Counted from the stretch's first letter, positions 1 to 8,684 are shown. The stretch: 64,000 bases of DNA from an uncultured Polaribacter sp. (GCF_947501385.1 NZ_CANMVP010000007.1:105321-169320); one strand, 5' to 3'. Notes: generated by a model from the letters alone, not told the origin. A program made the numbers and translations.

Positions 1-28
1 TAGTGAGCATTCAGAAGGAATTGATGGA

Positions 29-700
29 TTAATTTAGGGTTTCACTTTTAGGAATTTCTTCTTTCATTAATTTTGGATTGATGAGCATTTCTTTTTCTAA
101 AACAAGAAAAATAAGATGCACATAATCATTTACGGTTTCTTCTATTGATTTTGGAGCGATAATATCAATATACCCTTTCCAAATCAACTCTTTATCTTTT
201 GTTGGACATAGACAGTACAAAGATGTTTCTGCATGATAAACGGTATACTCATCGTAGTATTCTGGATTGTAGTAAATGTCTTGATACATTAAATAATCGT
301 CCCTAAATTTTCTATATGTTTTTTCATAGTCATAGTAAGATTTTTTATAGGCAACTTTATCTTCTACACCAATTACTTTTGTAAATAACACAGTATCAAA
401 ACCATCATTTACAAGTGTATTCTCGAATTCTTTTAATTCTTTTTGGGTCATTTTTTCTGTTCTTAAAGAAGGATCAAAAAGCTCTAAACTCATTACCGCA
501 TGTATTCCTCGCAATGCTAATTCACTTTTTATTTGTTGTTCAAATTGTAATCTAGCTGCTGTGTTTGACGTCATGCCAACTACCAAAACTTTATTGGGAG
601 AATAGGATTCTATGTCTGGACTTTTCCAGCTATCTACCAATTGTGTAGTAGAACAGCTTATAAGAACAAACAGCATTATTAAAAGAAGGGAACTTCTCAT
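29..700 (-). CDS. Hypothetical lipoprotein
   Basis: Encodes 223 residues. The N-terminus is a short hydrophobic stretch ending in a lipobox (LISC, Cys at about residue 16), so the product is probably a lipoprotein. The mature part opens with a VDSWKSPD-like segment followed by an alternating beta/alpha pattern (VLVVGMTSN, then IKSELALRGIHAV) that resembles small periplasmic nucleotide- or ligand-binding folds. I do not recognise a catalytic motif. It is the last of three same-strand genes after hsp20 (23 bp after the preceding gene), so it may be read from the regulated hsp20 promoter, although a strong hairpin lies between hsp20 and its neighbour. Function unknown; membrane association is the only supported inference. 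Confidence 0.7.
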   Translation of the reverse strand: MRSSLLLIMLFVLISCSTTQLVDSWKSPDIESYSPNKVLVVGMTSNTAARLQFEQQIKSELALRGIHAVMSLELFDPSLRTEKMTQKELKEFENTLVNDGFDTVLFTKVIGVEDKVAYKKSYYDYEKTYRKFRDDYLMYQDIYYNPEYYDEYTVYHAETSLYCLCPTKDKELIWKGYIDIIAPKSIEETVNDYVHLIFLVLEKEMLINPKLMKEEIPKSETLN

Positions 701-723
701 ATCTTTAAGATTTAAGTGGTATT

Positions 724-1173
724 CTAACTAATTAAGCGCTTTTGTTTTTGAGTTTTTTTAATGTTTTTGATAATATCAAATAACTTTATTTTAAGTGACT
801 TATAGTTTTTTAAAAACTTATGAATGGTTAGGGTTAGTTTTTTATGTTCATTTTTGTATTTCTCTTCTTCTTTTGGTTGATCAATTCCGTCAACTATAAT
901 TTTAAGATTCTTCTGATGTTTAGTGACTATTTTAATAAGTGTATCATTTTCTTTGCTAAAATCATGTACTGCTTCAATGACTTTTTTATTGTCAGAAAAA
1001 TGCTTTTTATCAATTAATTGAAGCGTAAATGATGTTATTAAATCTTCTAAAAAGAGATGTTCATCTTCTATAAATTTTAATTCAGACAGCCATTCTTTAG
1101 AATTACTATGCATATCATCTGCACTTAACCATTCAACAAATTTTACACTTCTATCTGTATGCGTAGTTTTCAT
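724..1173 (-). CDS. Hypothetical helical protein, island paralogue family
   Basis: Encodes 149 residues, predicted almost wholly helical and Lys/Glu-rich, with no signal peptide. The N-terminal half has the pattern W..EL.FIEDEHLFLEDLI, which resembles the start of the protein at 21321-21773 (W..SLEFYAFEIAFLEILI) and more weakly the 139-residue protein at 1797-2216. The three are similar in length, helical and all lie in the stress island, so I treat them as a loose paralogue family of unknown function, possibly antiparallel coiled coils. It follows hsp20 on the same strand across a 68-bp gap containing a 12-bp-stem hairpin. Confidence 0.6.
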   Translation of the reverse strand: MKTTHTDRSVKFVEWLSADDMHSNSKEWLSELKFIEDEHLFLEDLITSFTLQLIDKKHFSDNKKVIEAVHDFSKENDTLIKIVTKHQKNLKIIVDGIDQPKEEEKYKNEHKKLTLTIHKFLKNYKSLKIKLFDIIKNIKKTQKQKRLIS

Positions 1174-1191
1174 AATATTATTTTTAATTTT

Positions 1192-1225
1192 AAGCAGAAA
1201 GCAGTTTTTAAAATGCTTTCTGCTT
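1192..1225. terminator. Strong hairpin between hsp20 and the helical-protein gene
   Basis: A perfect 12-bp inverted repeat (AAGCAGAAAGCA / TGCTTTCTGCTT) with a 10-nt AT-rich loop. A T-run follows on the plus strand; the minus-strand side is only AT-rich. It lies between two minus-strand genes, so it may attenuate read-through from hsp20 or stabilise the 3' end of the hsp20 mRNA. Confidence 0.5.
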
Positions 1226-1241
1226 ATCTTTTTTGTGAATG

Positions 1242-1691
1242 TTACACAACTTCAATTACTTTTTTGGTAACTTCTTTTGTCGCTTCTTTTTTTAGAAGAT
1301 TTAATTTTAAAATCCCGTTTTTATAAGTTGCTTTTACCTCTTGATCTGTATTCACAGATTTTGGTAATTTTAAGGATCTTTCAAAAGAATTATAGCTAAA
1401 TTCTTTACGAGTATATGCTTCTTCTGTTTCTTCAGATTCTTTCTCTTTTTCTCCACAAATATGTAACACATCCTCATCGATGGTAACTTCAAAGTCTTTT
1501 TTTGTAAAACCTGGTGCAACAAACTCAATGTCAAAACCCTCATCGTGTTCTTTTACATTCATTGCTGGTAGCAAGGCATCTTCCTCAAAAAAAGGAGTGT
1601 TGAAAAGATTATCGTCATTGAAAAAAGGTCTTAAGCCATTATTGGTCCAAGGAAATAATCTATTTTGATTTAATTTAATAAGTGACATCAT
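1242..1691 (-). CDS. hsp20: Small heat shock protein Hsp20
   Basis: Encodes 149 residues, normal for a bacterial alpha-crystallin-type chaperone. The N-terminal arm (about residues 1-45) is Phe/Leu/Asn-rich, the alpha-crystallin domain spans about 45-135, and the GILKLNL segment near the end matches the conserved strand of the family. The tail ends in VIEVV, a possible I-x-I/V-type anchoring motif. It holds unfolding proteins in the cytoplasm without ATP. Two adjacent Met codons make the exact start uncertain by one residue. The start lies 47 bp downstream of a TGAT-N4-ATCA-controlled promoter, so it belongs to the proposed island regulon. Hsp20 co-regulation with universal stress proteins also occurs in the mycobacterial DosR regulon. 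Confidence 0.95.
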   Translation of the reverse strand: MMSLIKLNQNRLFPWTNNGLRPFFNDDNLFNTPFFEEDALLPAMNVKEHDEGFDIEFVAPGFTKKDFEVTIDEDVLHICGEKEKESEETEEAYTRKEFSYNSFERSLKLPKSVNTDQEVKATYKNGILKLNLLKKEATKEVTKKVIEVV

Positions 1692-1730
1692 ACATGAATT
1701 TAAGATTAAACTTTATTTTTAATTGCTGTA

Positions 1731-1773
1731 CTAAATTAGGTGTTAAAGATGTTTTTTAAAATGATATATATCA
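1731..1773 (-). promoter_or_regulatory. FNR-like box and -7 element driving hsp20
   Basis: Palindrome TGATATATATCA at 1762-1773; a 23-bp spacer; then TAATTTAG (minus strand) at 1731-1738 as the -7 element. The spacing places the palindrome centre near -41.5, a class II activator position. The element faces hsp20. Confidence 0.8.
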
Positions 1774-1796
1774 GTTTGATAAAAAAAAAGTGGTTT

Positions 1797-2216
1797 TTAT
1801 TGATCAATAATTACATGTTGTAAATATTCGAACATTCGAGATTTTAGAGCACTGTTCTCTAAATGAAAATGATGAATTCTAAATTCCAAATCATCAATTT
1901 CTTTGATAAAGAAATTATCGCATAACAAATCATCGCATTCCACTTTTTTATCAATTTGAAATAGTTGCATGCCTATCTCATTTAATAATATCTGATTATT
2001 CGCTACTGTTTTTTTTAGCTCAACCTTAAACCCTTCTAATATTTCGAATAGATTGCGTTTTTGAGATTTATAAATGGGCGCATTTAAAAGCTTTTTGTAA
2101 AATTCATGTTCGATAATTAAATTTCGAAGGACTTCTCTTTGGTTTATGAGATTGTACTTTAGCTCTTCAATGGTTTTGTCTGTATTAAAACTTTTATATT
2201 TTATTTTAGCTTCCAT
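1797..2216 (-). CDS. Hypothetical helical protein
   Basis: Encodes 139 residues, predicted helical throughout (KTIEELKYNLINQREVLRNL, then long charged helices), with no membrane segment or signal peptide. The composition suggests a coiled coil. It is the last gene of the minus-strand run that begins at 5821, lying 14 bp after the beta-CASP nuclease gene, so it is probably co-transcribed with nuclease and stress genes. Resembles the helical proteins at 724-1173 and 21321-21773 only in size and character. Function unknown. Confidence 0.6.
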   Translation of the reverse strand: MEAKIKYKSFNTDKTIEELKYNLINQREVLRNLIIEHEFYKKLLNAPIYKSQKRNLFEILEGFKVELKKTVANNQILLNEIGMQLFQIDKKVECDDLLCDNFFIKEIDDLEFRIHHFHLENSALKSRMFEYLQHVIIDQ

Positions 2217-2230
2217 AAGAATCGTTTTTA

Positions 2231-3604
2231 TTATATCATAATTTCATCTATATCATTCAATTTTGGAATGCTAACATTCCAATGGTAGGTGTTTTTAATT
2301 TTTACACGAAAAGCATCTAATGCCGTAGGTTCTCCATGAATTAAGTAGACTTTTTCTGGAATATTCTTAATTGAACTCATCCAATTTAACAGCTCTTTTT
2401 GATCTGCATGTGCAGACAAACTTTCAATGGTTTTTATGGAAGCTTTTACAGGATAATATTTTCCATAAAAGCGAATCTCATGTGCGCCTTCTTGCAATTG
2501 TCTTCCTCTTGTACCTTCCGCTTGATACCCCACTAACAATACAGTTGTAGTTGGTACGTCTATGAGTTGTTGCAAATAGGTAAGAACTCTTCCACCAGTA
2601 ACCATACCGCTTCCAGCAATGATAATTTTAGATCTTTTGTCGTCAATAGTTTCCCAAGTTTCTCTGTAAGATTGAATAATATGTATGTGATTACACATAG
2701 CATTGTATTCGGCATCTGGAAGTTTATGCCATTTAGAAAAGCGTTTAAAAACGGCTAAAACATTATTTCCCATTGGGCTATCAACAAAAATAGGAATGTT
2801 CGGAATTTTATTGTTTTTATGCAATTTCCAAAGAACGTACATCAGCGTTTGTAAACGCTCTACTGCAAAACTTGGAATGATGAGATTGCCATTCTTATGA
2901 ATTACGTTGGTAATGATGTTTGTGAAACGCTCTTCAATATTTTCTTTTGGATGTAATTTGTTACCATAGGTACTTTCTATAAATAGAAAATCTGCCCATG
3001 CTGGTTTTTTAGGAGGGTCTAAAAGGTAATCATTAGTTCTACCGATGTCTCCAGAAAATACAAATCGTTTCTTATAAAGATCTAATTCGATAAAAGTGGC
3101 ACCAATAATATGACCATTATATTGAAAGCGATAAGAGATGTTGTTAGTGAATGAAACCCATGTATCTTCAAGTGCTACTTTAAAAAAAGTAATAGTTTTT
3201 TCTGCCTCTTTTTTTGTGAAAAATGGTTTTGCAGGAGTGTGTTTTGTGTATTTTTCTTTATTTGCTTTTTCTGCTTCTTCTTCATGAATTTTAGCACTGT
3301 CTTTAAGTATAATCTCGGCAATGGCTAATGTAGGTGCGGTGCCAATAATTTTCCCAGAAAAGCCTTGCTTTACCAATCTAGGCAAGTAACCAACATGATC
3401 TAAGTGTCCGTGTGTAAGCAACACAACATCAATTGAAGCTGCAGCAATCGGTAAATCTTTCCAGTTTTTTTCTCTCAATTCTTTGAGCCCTTGAAAGACA
3501 CCACAGTCAATTAAGATTCTTTTCTCTGGTAAATCAATTAAAAATTTCGATCCTGTAACCGTACCAGCTGCACCTAAAAAATGAATTTTTGCAAGTCGTG
3601 TCAT
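2231..3604 (-). CDS. Beta-CASP metallo-beta-lactamase-fold nuclease (YSH1/CPSF-like)
   Basis: Encodes 457 residues. The metal-binding motif HGHLDH is at residues 65-70 (motif II, HxHxDH), a FSGDIGR strand contributes further metal-site residues, a VDSPMG segment marks the beta-CASP insert, and SAHADQ near residue 400 marks the C-terminal RMMBL domain. This architecture belongs to RNA-processing exo/endonucleases of the CPSF-73 type, so it probably cleaves RNA in the cytoplasm. It starts 1 bp after the stop of the ATP-cone/Mrr-like gene and is followed by a small helical protein, a tight operon. Substrate is not predictable from sequence. The operon context suggests RNA turnover under low-oxygen or starvation stress. 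Confidence 0.9.
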   Translation of the reverse strand: MTRLAKIHFLGAAGTVTGSKFLIDLPEKRILIDCGVFQGLKELREKNWKDLPIAAASIDVVLLTHGHLDHVGYLPRLVKQGFSGKIIGTAPTLAIAEIILKDSAKIHEEEAEKANKEKYTKHTPAKPFFTKKEAEKTITFFKVALEDTWVSFTNNISYRFQYNGHIIGATFIELDLYKKRFVFSGDIGRTNDYLLDPPKKPAWADFLFIESTYGNKLHPKENIEERFTNIITNVIHKNGNLIIPSFAVERLQTLMYVLWKLHKNNKIPNIPIFVDSPMGNNVLAVFKRFSKWHKLPDAEYNAMCNHIHIIQSYRETWETIDDKRSKIIIAGSGMVTGGRVLTYLQQLIDVPTTTVLLVGYQAEGTRGRQLQEGAHEIRFYGKYYPVKASIKTIESLSAHADQKELLNWMSSIKNIPEKVYLIHGEPTALDAFRVKIKNTYHWNVSIPKLNDIDEIMI

Positions 3605-3605
3605 T

Positions 3606-4457
3606 TTAATAACTTTTAGAATTACATAACTGGACTATTTCTTCTAAAATCCTTTTTTTTCTACTATCGGAAATACCTAAATGATCTAAATAAAAGGAGT
3701 CTCCTATCAATTCTCTGCACAAAACAATTTCTCTACTTAATAAAAATTGTTTTTCTCTATTTGTAAGCAATGTAGAAACTGTAATTGGATATAGCCCAAG
3801 GCGATCTATTCTGTCTTTTAATCCGTCGTTTTCTGGATAATCCCAACTTAATAAATACAAGCCGATACAGTTGCCAAATTGCATGGCATCTTTAGTAAAT
3901 CGTGTATTTGTAACCACCCATCCTGGGGTAAGAGCTGTTTTCTTTTTGGCATCTTTATTCCAATGCGTTTTTATATCTTGATAGCGTGAGTTTATATACA
4001 GCGGAACTTTTACATTGCAATTAAACCCTTGTTCACTATGAAATTTACATTCTATAATAGTCGTTTTATTGTTTTTATGAGCAATTACATCTACTTCATG
4101 AGAAACACAACTTCCTTGGAGAATTTTACCAACTTCAGTGGTATATCCTGAATTTTTTAAAACAGCACTAATAAAATGTTCAAAAGGAAAACCTGTGGGG
4201 CCCAATTCATAAATTGCTTTTTTTAGTTTGTATTTAGATGCTAAATAGCTTTTCTTGTTTTTTAGTAGGGCAAACGCTCTGTTATAGATTTCTTTTGTAG
4301 AGATTCCTTGATAGAGTTCCTCTCGAACTTTAGCTATAATCTGATGAATGGTTTCTTCATCTGCTCCAGTTCTTTTTAAAGAGTTCCTTAATTTATGTAA
4401 GGAAAACTTTACTCTTTTACCAGAAGATTTTACAATTGCTATCTCTTGATTTTCCAT
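3606..4457 (-). CDS. ATP-cone domain fused to Mrr/RecB-like nuclease domain
   Basis: Encodes 283 residues. Residues about 5-85 match an ATP-cone (IVKSSGKRVKFS... with a helical bundle), the regulatory nucleotide-binding module best known from ribonucleotide reductases and NrdR. Residues about 90-200 carry a PD-(D/E)xK nuclease core, with E121/D123 in HEVDVIAH and E136-x-K138 in IIECKFH. The C-terminus is helical with an LDHLGISDSRKKRILEEI segment resembling helix-hairpin-helix folds. The combination suggests a nuclease whose activity depends on ATP or dATP. It is sandwiched between an eRF1-domain-like gene and the beta-CASP nuclease in the operon starting at 5821. It does not look like a restriction system, because no methylase is nearby. 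Confidence 0.85.
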   Translation of the reverse strand: MENQEIAIVKSSGKRVKFSLHKLRNSLKRTGADEETIHQIIAKVREELYQGISTKEIYNRAFALLKNKKSYLASKYKLKKAIYELGPTGFPFEHFISAVLKNSGYTTEVGKILQGSCVSHEVDVIAHKNNKTTIIECKFHSEQGFNCNVKVPLYINSRYQDIKTHWNKDAKKKTALTPGWVVTNTRFTKDAMQFGNCIGLYLLSWDYPENDGLKDRIDRLGLYPITVSTLLTNREKQFLLSREIVLCRELIGDSFYLDHLGISDSRKKRILEEIVQLCNSKSY

Positions 4458-4552
4458 AATAAAAAACGGTTTAATCGAAAAGAATTCTTCGAGATTTTGC
4501 TTCGGAGTTTTCTTTAAAATCAGTATTTACTTAATTTTATTTTGTAATACAT

Positions 4553-4954
4553 CTACTTAAAAAAGTCTCTTATTAAAGCAATGGTTTGATTTGTTGTCAT
4601 ACTATCTGCATTTTTAACTCCTTTTATTTTTTTGTTCAGATTAGGATAATTTTCTAGCAGTTCTTTGTGGAATTTTTTATAGGCTTCTGCAGGACCAAAA
4701 AGAACCAATGCATCTGCATCTTTAATTGCTGTTGCAATATTCCTAAAGTAGGATCTCAGTTGATTCTTTTCACGTTCTAAATACCTACTATCTTGAACAA
4801 CATCTTGTGGACCTCCTTTAAATCGAGTTCCAGAACCACCGTGAATACGAAAATTTTCTACTTCTGAAACGATGGTTTCTAGTGCTTCCTTTCCATTTTC
4901 TATGCGAACAATGTGTGCTTTTTCTTTATCTAACCAAACACCAATATTTTTCAT
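4553..4954 (-). CDS. Small protein resembling an eRF1 domain
   Basis: Encodes 133 residues. The start (GVWLDKEKAHIVRIENGKE) and the later segment ALVLFGPAEAYKKFHKEL resemble small bacterial proteins related to domains 2/3 of peptide release factor eRF1 and stalled-ribosome factors. A central GGSGTRFKGG loop is Gly-rich. No catalytic GGQ motif is present. Located 12 bp downstream of the stress protein gene at 4967-5821 and upstream of two nuclease genes, which would fit a ribosome- or RNA-linked stress role. That role is inference; the family assignment is tentative. Confidence 0.6.
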   Translation of the reverse strand: MKNIGVWLDKEKAHIVRIENGKEALETIVSEVENFRIHGGSGTRFKGGPQDVVQDSRYLEREKNQLRSYFRNIATAIKDADALVLFGPAEAYKKFHKELLENYPNLNKKIKGVKNADSMTTNQTIALIRDFFK

Positions 4955-4966
4955 GTTATTATATTT

Positions 4967-5821
4967 TTAGTTTCTTAAATCGTGCATTACCAATACGGGA
5001 ACTTTTGAATTAAAACCAATATCTTTTACCAAAGGTTGGGTTAAAACGCTTCCAAAAAACCAGTGCTTTTTGTTAATAAATGCCAACATATCACTATCTC
5101 TACTTTCTATAAACACTTTAATTGCGGTTTCTAGTGGATAATTAGATAATTCATGAAAAGAATATGCTACTTCTTCAAAAATCTCTTCAAGCATTTGTTT
5201 ATTTTCTTTTTGGATATTATTCAATTTACTTTCTTCAGAAACATGAAATACTGCAATTTTTGCATCACATTTTTTAGCGATGTCTATTAAATTGTTTAGT
5301 TCACGTCTTTTATAATGCGTTTTATAGCTGGTTGTAAAAACAATTTCTTTAGGCAAGAAATGTTTTGCTTTTTCTGGAACCACAATTACTGGGCAATTTC
5401 TAACCTTTTCCATTACAGATATTGCCGTACTTCCATAGGCTGTTTTTCTAGCGTCTGTTGCACCTTTGGTTCCCATAATGATTAGTTCTATATCTTTTTT
5501 TTCAACAATATTTTTAATAGCTTCTAATGGGTTGTTAAAAACTGAAATGGCTTCAAAATGATGTTTTGGATTGTTGTATTCCTGAATCTTTAACAGATCA
5601 ATAATCTTTTTCAACCCATTTTTAGATTTTGCTTTTTCCATTTCGAAGAGCCCACTGCCAGGTTCTAAATTTGTTAAACTCATCATGATATTTCCTGTAG
5701 AAGAAAAAACATTTAAAATATAAAAATCGCAGTTGTCTTTTTTGTAGAGTTCTAAGGCATATTTTATAGCATGCCATGCATTTTTTGAAAAATCTGTAGG
5801 TAATAATATTTTACGTCTCAC
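4967..5821 (-). CDS. Universal stress protein, two UspA domains
   Basis: Encodes 284 residues with two tandem Usp domains (about 1-145 and 150-284). Domain 1 starts with KILLPTDFS and carries the complete ATP-binding signature G-x2-G-x9-G-S (G117-G120, G130-S131). Domain 2 keeps the fold pattern but lacks the signature, so one nucleotide site per chain is expected. The start codon is GTG, chosen because it aligns with the five paralogues in the window (Met-x-KILLPTDFS). It is first in a run of five minus-strand genes ending at 1797. The promoter carries a TGAT-N4-ATCA box. Role: stress survival under growth arrest or oxygen limitation (family knowledge). Confidence 0.93.
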   Translation of the reverse strand: MRRKILLPTDFSKNAWHAIKYALELYKKDNCDFYILNVFSSTGNIMMSLTNLEPGSGLFEMEKAKSKNGLKKIIDLLKIQEYNNPKHHFEAISVFNNPLEAIKNIVEKKDIELIIMGTKGATDARKTAYGSTAISVMEKVRNCPVIVVPEKAKHFLPKEIVFTTSYKTHYKRRELNNLIDIAKKCDAKIAVFHVSEESKLNNIQKENKQMLEEIFEEVAYSFHELSNYPLETAIKVFIESRDSDMLAFINKKHWFFGSVLTQPLVKDIGFNSKVPVLVMHDLRN

Positions 5822-5846
5822 GGGATTATTTTTTAACTGTTTACTA

Positions 5847-5889
5847 TAAAATTACTAGAATGCTATAGCTATTGCTATGATATATATCA
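5847..5889 (-). promoter_or_regulatory. FNR-like box and -7 element driving usp at 5821
   Basis: TGATATATATCA at 5878-5889, 23-bp spacer, TAATTTTA (minus strand) at 5847-5854. The spacer and -7 region closely resemble those of the promoter at 6868-6910 (TAGCAA after the box, TAATTTTATAGTAAA around the -7), suggesting the promoter was duplicated together with the gene. Confidence 0.8.
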
Positions 5890-6000
5890 GCTAATTCCAT
5901 CAATTACCACATAAAAGAATACTAGTTATTGCGGTAGTTTTGTCTAATCATGTTGGTTTATATATAGAGTTTAAAAAAACAAAGAATAGCAATATTTGCT

Positions 6001-6843
6001 TTAACCAAGACTTGGAATTACTAAAAACGGCACTTTAGGATGAAACCCAATTTTTTTAATAATAGGCTCTTTCATCATATTTTCTATAAAGTTGTGTTTA
6101 TAATTTATCATGATAAGAATATCAATATCAAACTCGTCAATAAAGTTGTTAATCGCTATTTCTTTTTTATCATCTCCTTTTGCCCAATGAAAACTATGCG
6201 GATATTCTTCTAAGTAGGCTTTAAGCATAGCGAGATTATAGTTTTGTTTTTCTGATAGATCATGATCCTGACGCGTATGAACATGCAATACTTTAATTTT
6301 AGATGCATATAAGTCAGAAAAGTGTTTTAAATGTTTCAGTTCATCGTCATAAAAACGATTGTAATCGGTTGGAAATGCAAGATGCTTTGGGGTAACAAAT
6401 TCAAACCCATCTGGTATTGCTAATATGGGACAACTTTGTATTCTATTTATCAAAGAAACCGTATTGCTACCAAATAGTATTCTACCAACACCAGAACTCC
6501 CTTTTGTGCCCATAATAATGAGATCAATATGATGCTTTTCAATTGTTGATGCTATAGAACTTAAAAAGTCGTTAGCGCTAAATATTGTTTTAAACTCATG
6601 TTTAGTATTGCTACTTTCAATTTCAACTTTCTCTTTTAGTGTTTCTAATTCTTGCGCTGCTTCTTTTTTTAATTCATTGATATGCGAAGTGGTAATATAG
6701 GTTCGAGCATCAGAATTTATAAAAGCCCAAGTATGAAAAAGGTAAAATGTACAAGGTTTATGATGGTATAATCTTATTGCATAAAGAATGGCACTCCATG
6801 CATTTTCTGAAAAATCTGTGGGTAATAATATGCTACGGTTCAC
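6001..6843 (-). CDS. Universal stress protein, two UspA domains
   Basis: Encodes 280 residues, GTG start aligned to SILLPTDFS. Domain 1 has the full G-x2-G-x9-G-S ATP signature (GTKG at 112-115, GS at 125-126, with FGSNT as in most paralogues here). Domain 2 lacks it and ends in the shared KKIGFHPKVPFLVIPS-type strand. Transcribed alone from its own box-controlled promoter; 157 bp separate its stop from the box of the next usp unit. Five close relatives in the window show local expansion by tandem duplication followed by divergence of the central regions. Confidence 0.93.
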   Translation of the reverse strand: MNRSILLPTDFSENAWSAILYAIRLYHHKPCTFYLFHTWAFINSDARTYITTSHINELKKEAAQELETLKEKVEIESSNTKHEFKTIFSANDFLSSIASTIEKHHIDLIIMGTKGSSGVGRILFGSNTVSLINRIQSCPILAIPDGFEFVTPKHLAFPTDYNRFYDDELKHLKHFSDLYASKIKVLHVHTRQDHDLSEKQNYNLAMLKAYLEEYPHSFHWAKGDDKKEIAINNFIDEFDIDILIMINYKHNFIENMMKEPIIKKIGFHPKVPFLVIPSLG

Positions 6844-6867
6844 GTGTATTGGCTTAAATATTTACTA

Positions 6868-6910
6868 TAAAATTAATGAAATAGTTTAGGAGTTGCTATG
6901 ATATATATCA
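6868..6910 (-). promoter_or_regulatory. FNR-like box and -7 element driving usp at 6843
   Basis: TGATATATATCA at 6899-6910, 23-bp spacer, TAATTTTA (minus strand) at 6868-6875. The palindrome ends 1 bp before the stop codon of the upstream usp gene (6912). Confidence 0.8.
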
Positions 6911-6911
6911 C

Positions 6912-7742
6912 TTATTCTGGAATCACTAAAAAAGGAACTATGGGTCGAAACCCAATACTTTTTATGACAGGTTCTTTGGTTATTTTTTCAATAAAACTAT
7001 GAGAATAATGAACCATAGCAAGTATATTTATTTTTTGATCTTTGATAAAATTATTAATGTCTTCAGCTTTTTTTGCATAATTGGGCATCCAATAAAAATG
7101 ATGTTTGTATGCTTTTAAATGGTTCTCTAGTATTTTAAAATTGTAAGCTTGTACTTCATTAAGGTTTTCTTTATTATTGAGATGAAGAATAGCTATTTCA
7201 GAGTTATAGAGCTCTGTTAATCTTTGTATTGGAGTGATTTCTTTTTCTTCATAAAAACGGCTAAAGTCTGTTGCAAAAGCAATTTTTTTTGGTGCTGTAA
7301 AATCAAAATTATTAGGAATGGTTAATATTGGACAAAGTTTCGTATGTTTTATGATTTCAACAGTATTGCTTCCAAAAAATAATTCTTTTACGCCACTTGC
7401 ACCTTTGGTTCCCATAACAACCAATTGTATCTGGTGTTTTTTAATTGCTGATTCGATGGCTTTTTGTAAATCAGAATTGCTAATCATAATTTCAAAACTA
7501 TGATTTGCGTTGGCATTTACTCTTTCAACCATTTTTTTTAAATCTAACATGTCTTTTAATGCAGCTTTTCTTATTGCATTTGAAAGTTTATTCGAAAAAT
7601 TAGACATCGTAGATGCTTTTACTTTCATTGAATGAAGCAAATAAAATGTACATGATTCATTAGCGTAAAGTTTTAATGCATAAATAATGGCATTCCAAGC
7701 ATTTTCTGAAAAATCTGTAGGTAATAATAGTTTCCTAATCAT
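6912..7742 (-). CDS. Universal stress protein, two UspA domains
   Basis: Encodes 276 residues, ATG start at KLLLPTDFSENAW. Domain 1 ATP signature: GTKG at 111-114 and GS near 124. The second domain begins around KKIAFATDFS and lacks the glycine signature. It is monocistronic, with its own TGAT-N4-ATCA promoter upstream. Its closest relative by eye is the protein at 6001-6843 (SENAWNAI start, shared C-terminal VPFLVIP), consistent with tandem duplication. Confidence 0.93.
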   Translation of the reverse strand: MIRKLLLPTDFSENAWNAIIYALKLYANESCTFYLLHSMKVKASTMSNFSNKLSNAIRKAALKDMLDLKKMVERVNANANHSFEIMISNSDLQKAIESAIKKHQIQLVVMGTKGASGVKELFFGSNTVEIIKHTKLCPILTIPNNFDFTAPKKIAFATDFSRFYEEKEITPIQRLTELYNSEIAILHLNNKENLNEVQAYNFKILENHLKAYKHHFYWMPNYAKKAEDINNFIKDQKINILAMVHYSHSFIEKITKEPVIKSIGFRPIVPFLVIPE

Positions 7743-7767
7743 CTTGGTTGTTTTAAAATTAATGCTT

Positions 7768-7810
7768 TAAAAATAAGAGGATCTAATTTTTTTAACAATG
7801 ATATTTGTCA
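7768..7810 (-). promoter_or_regulatory. FNR-like box and -7 element driving usp at 7742
   Basis: TGATATTTGTCA at 7799-7810 (one mismatch to TGAT-N4-ATCA), 23-bp spacer, TATTTTTA (minus strand) at 7768-7775. Confidence 0.7.
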
Positions 7811-7829
7811 GTTTAGAATTAGTAGACCA

Positions 7830-8672
7830 CTATATTTTAGAAGGAATTACCAAAAAAGGAACATTCAAATGAAAGCCAATTTGTTTGATTTTTGATTTAA
7901 AAAATAGATTTTCAAAGAACGAATGTTTGTTATTGATCATTACTAATAAATTAATACGCGTTTTTAATTGAAAATTAGCAATGGCTTCTGGTACACTTTG
8001 GTTACTTATACTATGAAACAAATGTGCTATATGTTTAAAAAATACGACTAGCTTCTGTTTGTTTTTTTCTTGTTTTTCTGATAAAGGATACCCGAAAGAA
8101 GCGTTTAAAATATGTACTCTTGCATGAAATAGAGAGGTCAATTCTAAAATTGGCTGAATGTGTTTCTCTTGAAAATCAATCTCATAATCTGATGGAAATA
8201 AGATTTCATGCGGAGCTTCAAAAGAAAAGTCATTCGGAATTGCCAATACTGGACACTTTGCATTTTTAATAATATGAACTGTATTCGTACCAAACAGTAC
8301 CTCTTTTAACCCACTAGCACCTTGTGTACCCATGATAATAAAATCGATTACATTTCCCTGGTAAAGTTCTTCTATCTCCATTTCTAAAGTATTAAATGAC
8401 GAAATGGTACTAAATGTGTGGTTCTTATTTTTGAATTCTTTATTAATTTTTGTTAGGAATTTGTCTAACCCTTTTTTTGAGGTTATTTTCATTGCATCAA
8501 TTAAGCCTGCTTGTGCAGTTGCAACCTCAAAATACTGAACATCATATACAACAGGTGTATAGACGTTTAATAAATGAAAGACACACTTATGAGCTTTAAA
8601 TAATTGCAGTGCATATTGAATAGCGTTCCAAGAATTATCAGAAAAATCTGTAGGTAGAAGTATATTTTTCAT
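7830..8672 (-). CDS. Universal stress protein, two UspA domains
   Basis: Encodes 280 residues. Domain 1 starts KNILLPTDFSDNSW and carries the ATP signature as GTQG (115-118) and GT near 128, so the final Ser is replaced by Thr, which the family allows. Domain 2 lacks the signature. Only 12 bp separate it from the preceding usp gene (8685-9536) and no box lies between them, so the two form one operon driven by the promoter at 9562-9604. Confidence 0.93.
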   Translation of the reverse strand: MKNILLPTDFSDNSWNAIQYALQLFKAHKCVFHLLNVYTPVVYDVQYFEVATAQAGLIDAMKITSKKGLDKFLTKINKEFKNKNHTFSTISSFNTLEMEIEELYQGNVIDFIIMGTQGASGLKEVLFGTNTVHIIKNAKCPVLAIPNDFSFEAPHEILFPSDYEIDFQEKHIQPILELTSLFHARVHILNASFGYPLSEKQEKNKQKLVVFFKHIAHLFHSISNQSVPEAIANFQLKTRINLLVMINNKHSFFENLFFKSKIKQIGFHLNVPFLVIPSKI

Positions 8673-8684
8673 CGGTTTAATTTT

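Noticed and set aside
3606..4457. Restriction-modification system
   Set aside because: The Mrr-like nuclease core is fused to an ATP-cone and no methyltransferase or specificity gene is adjacent.
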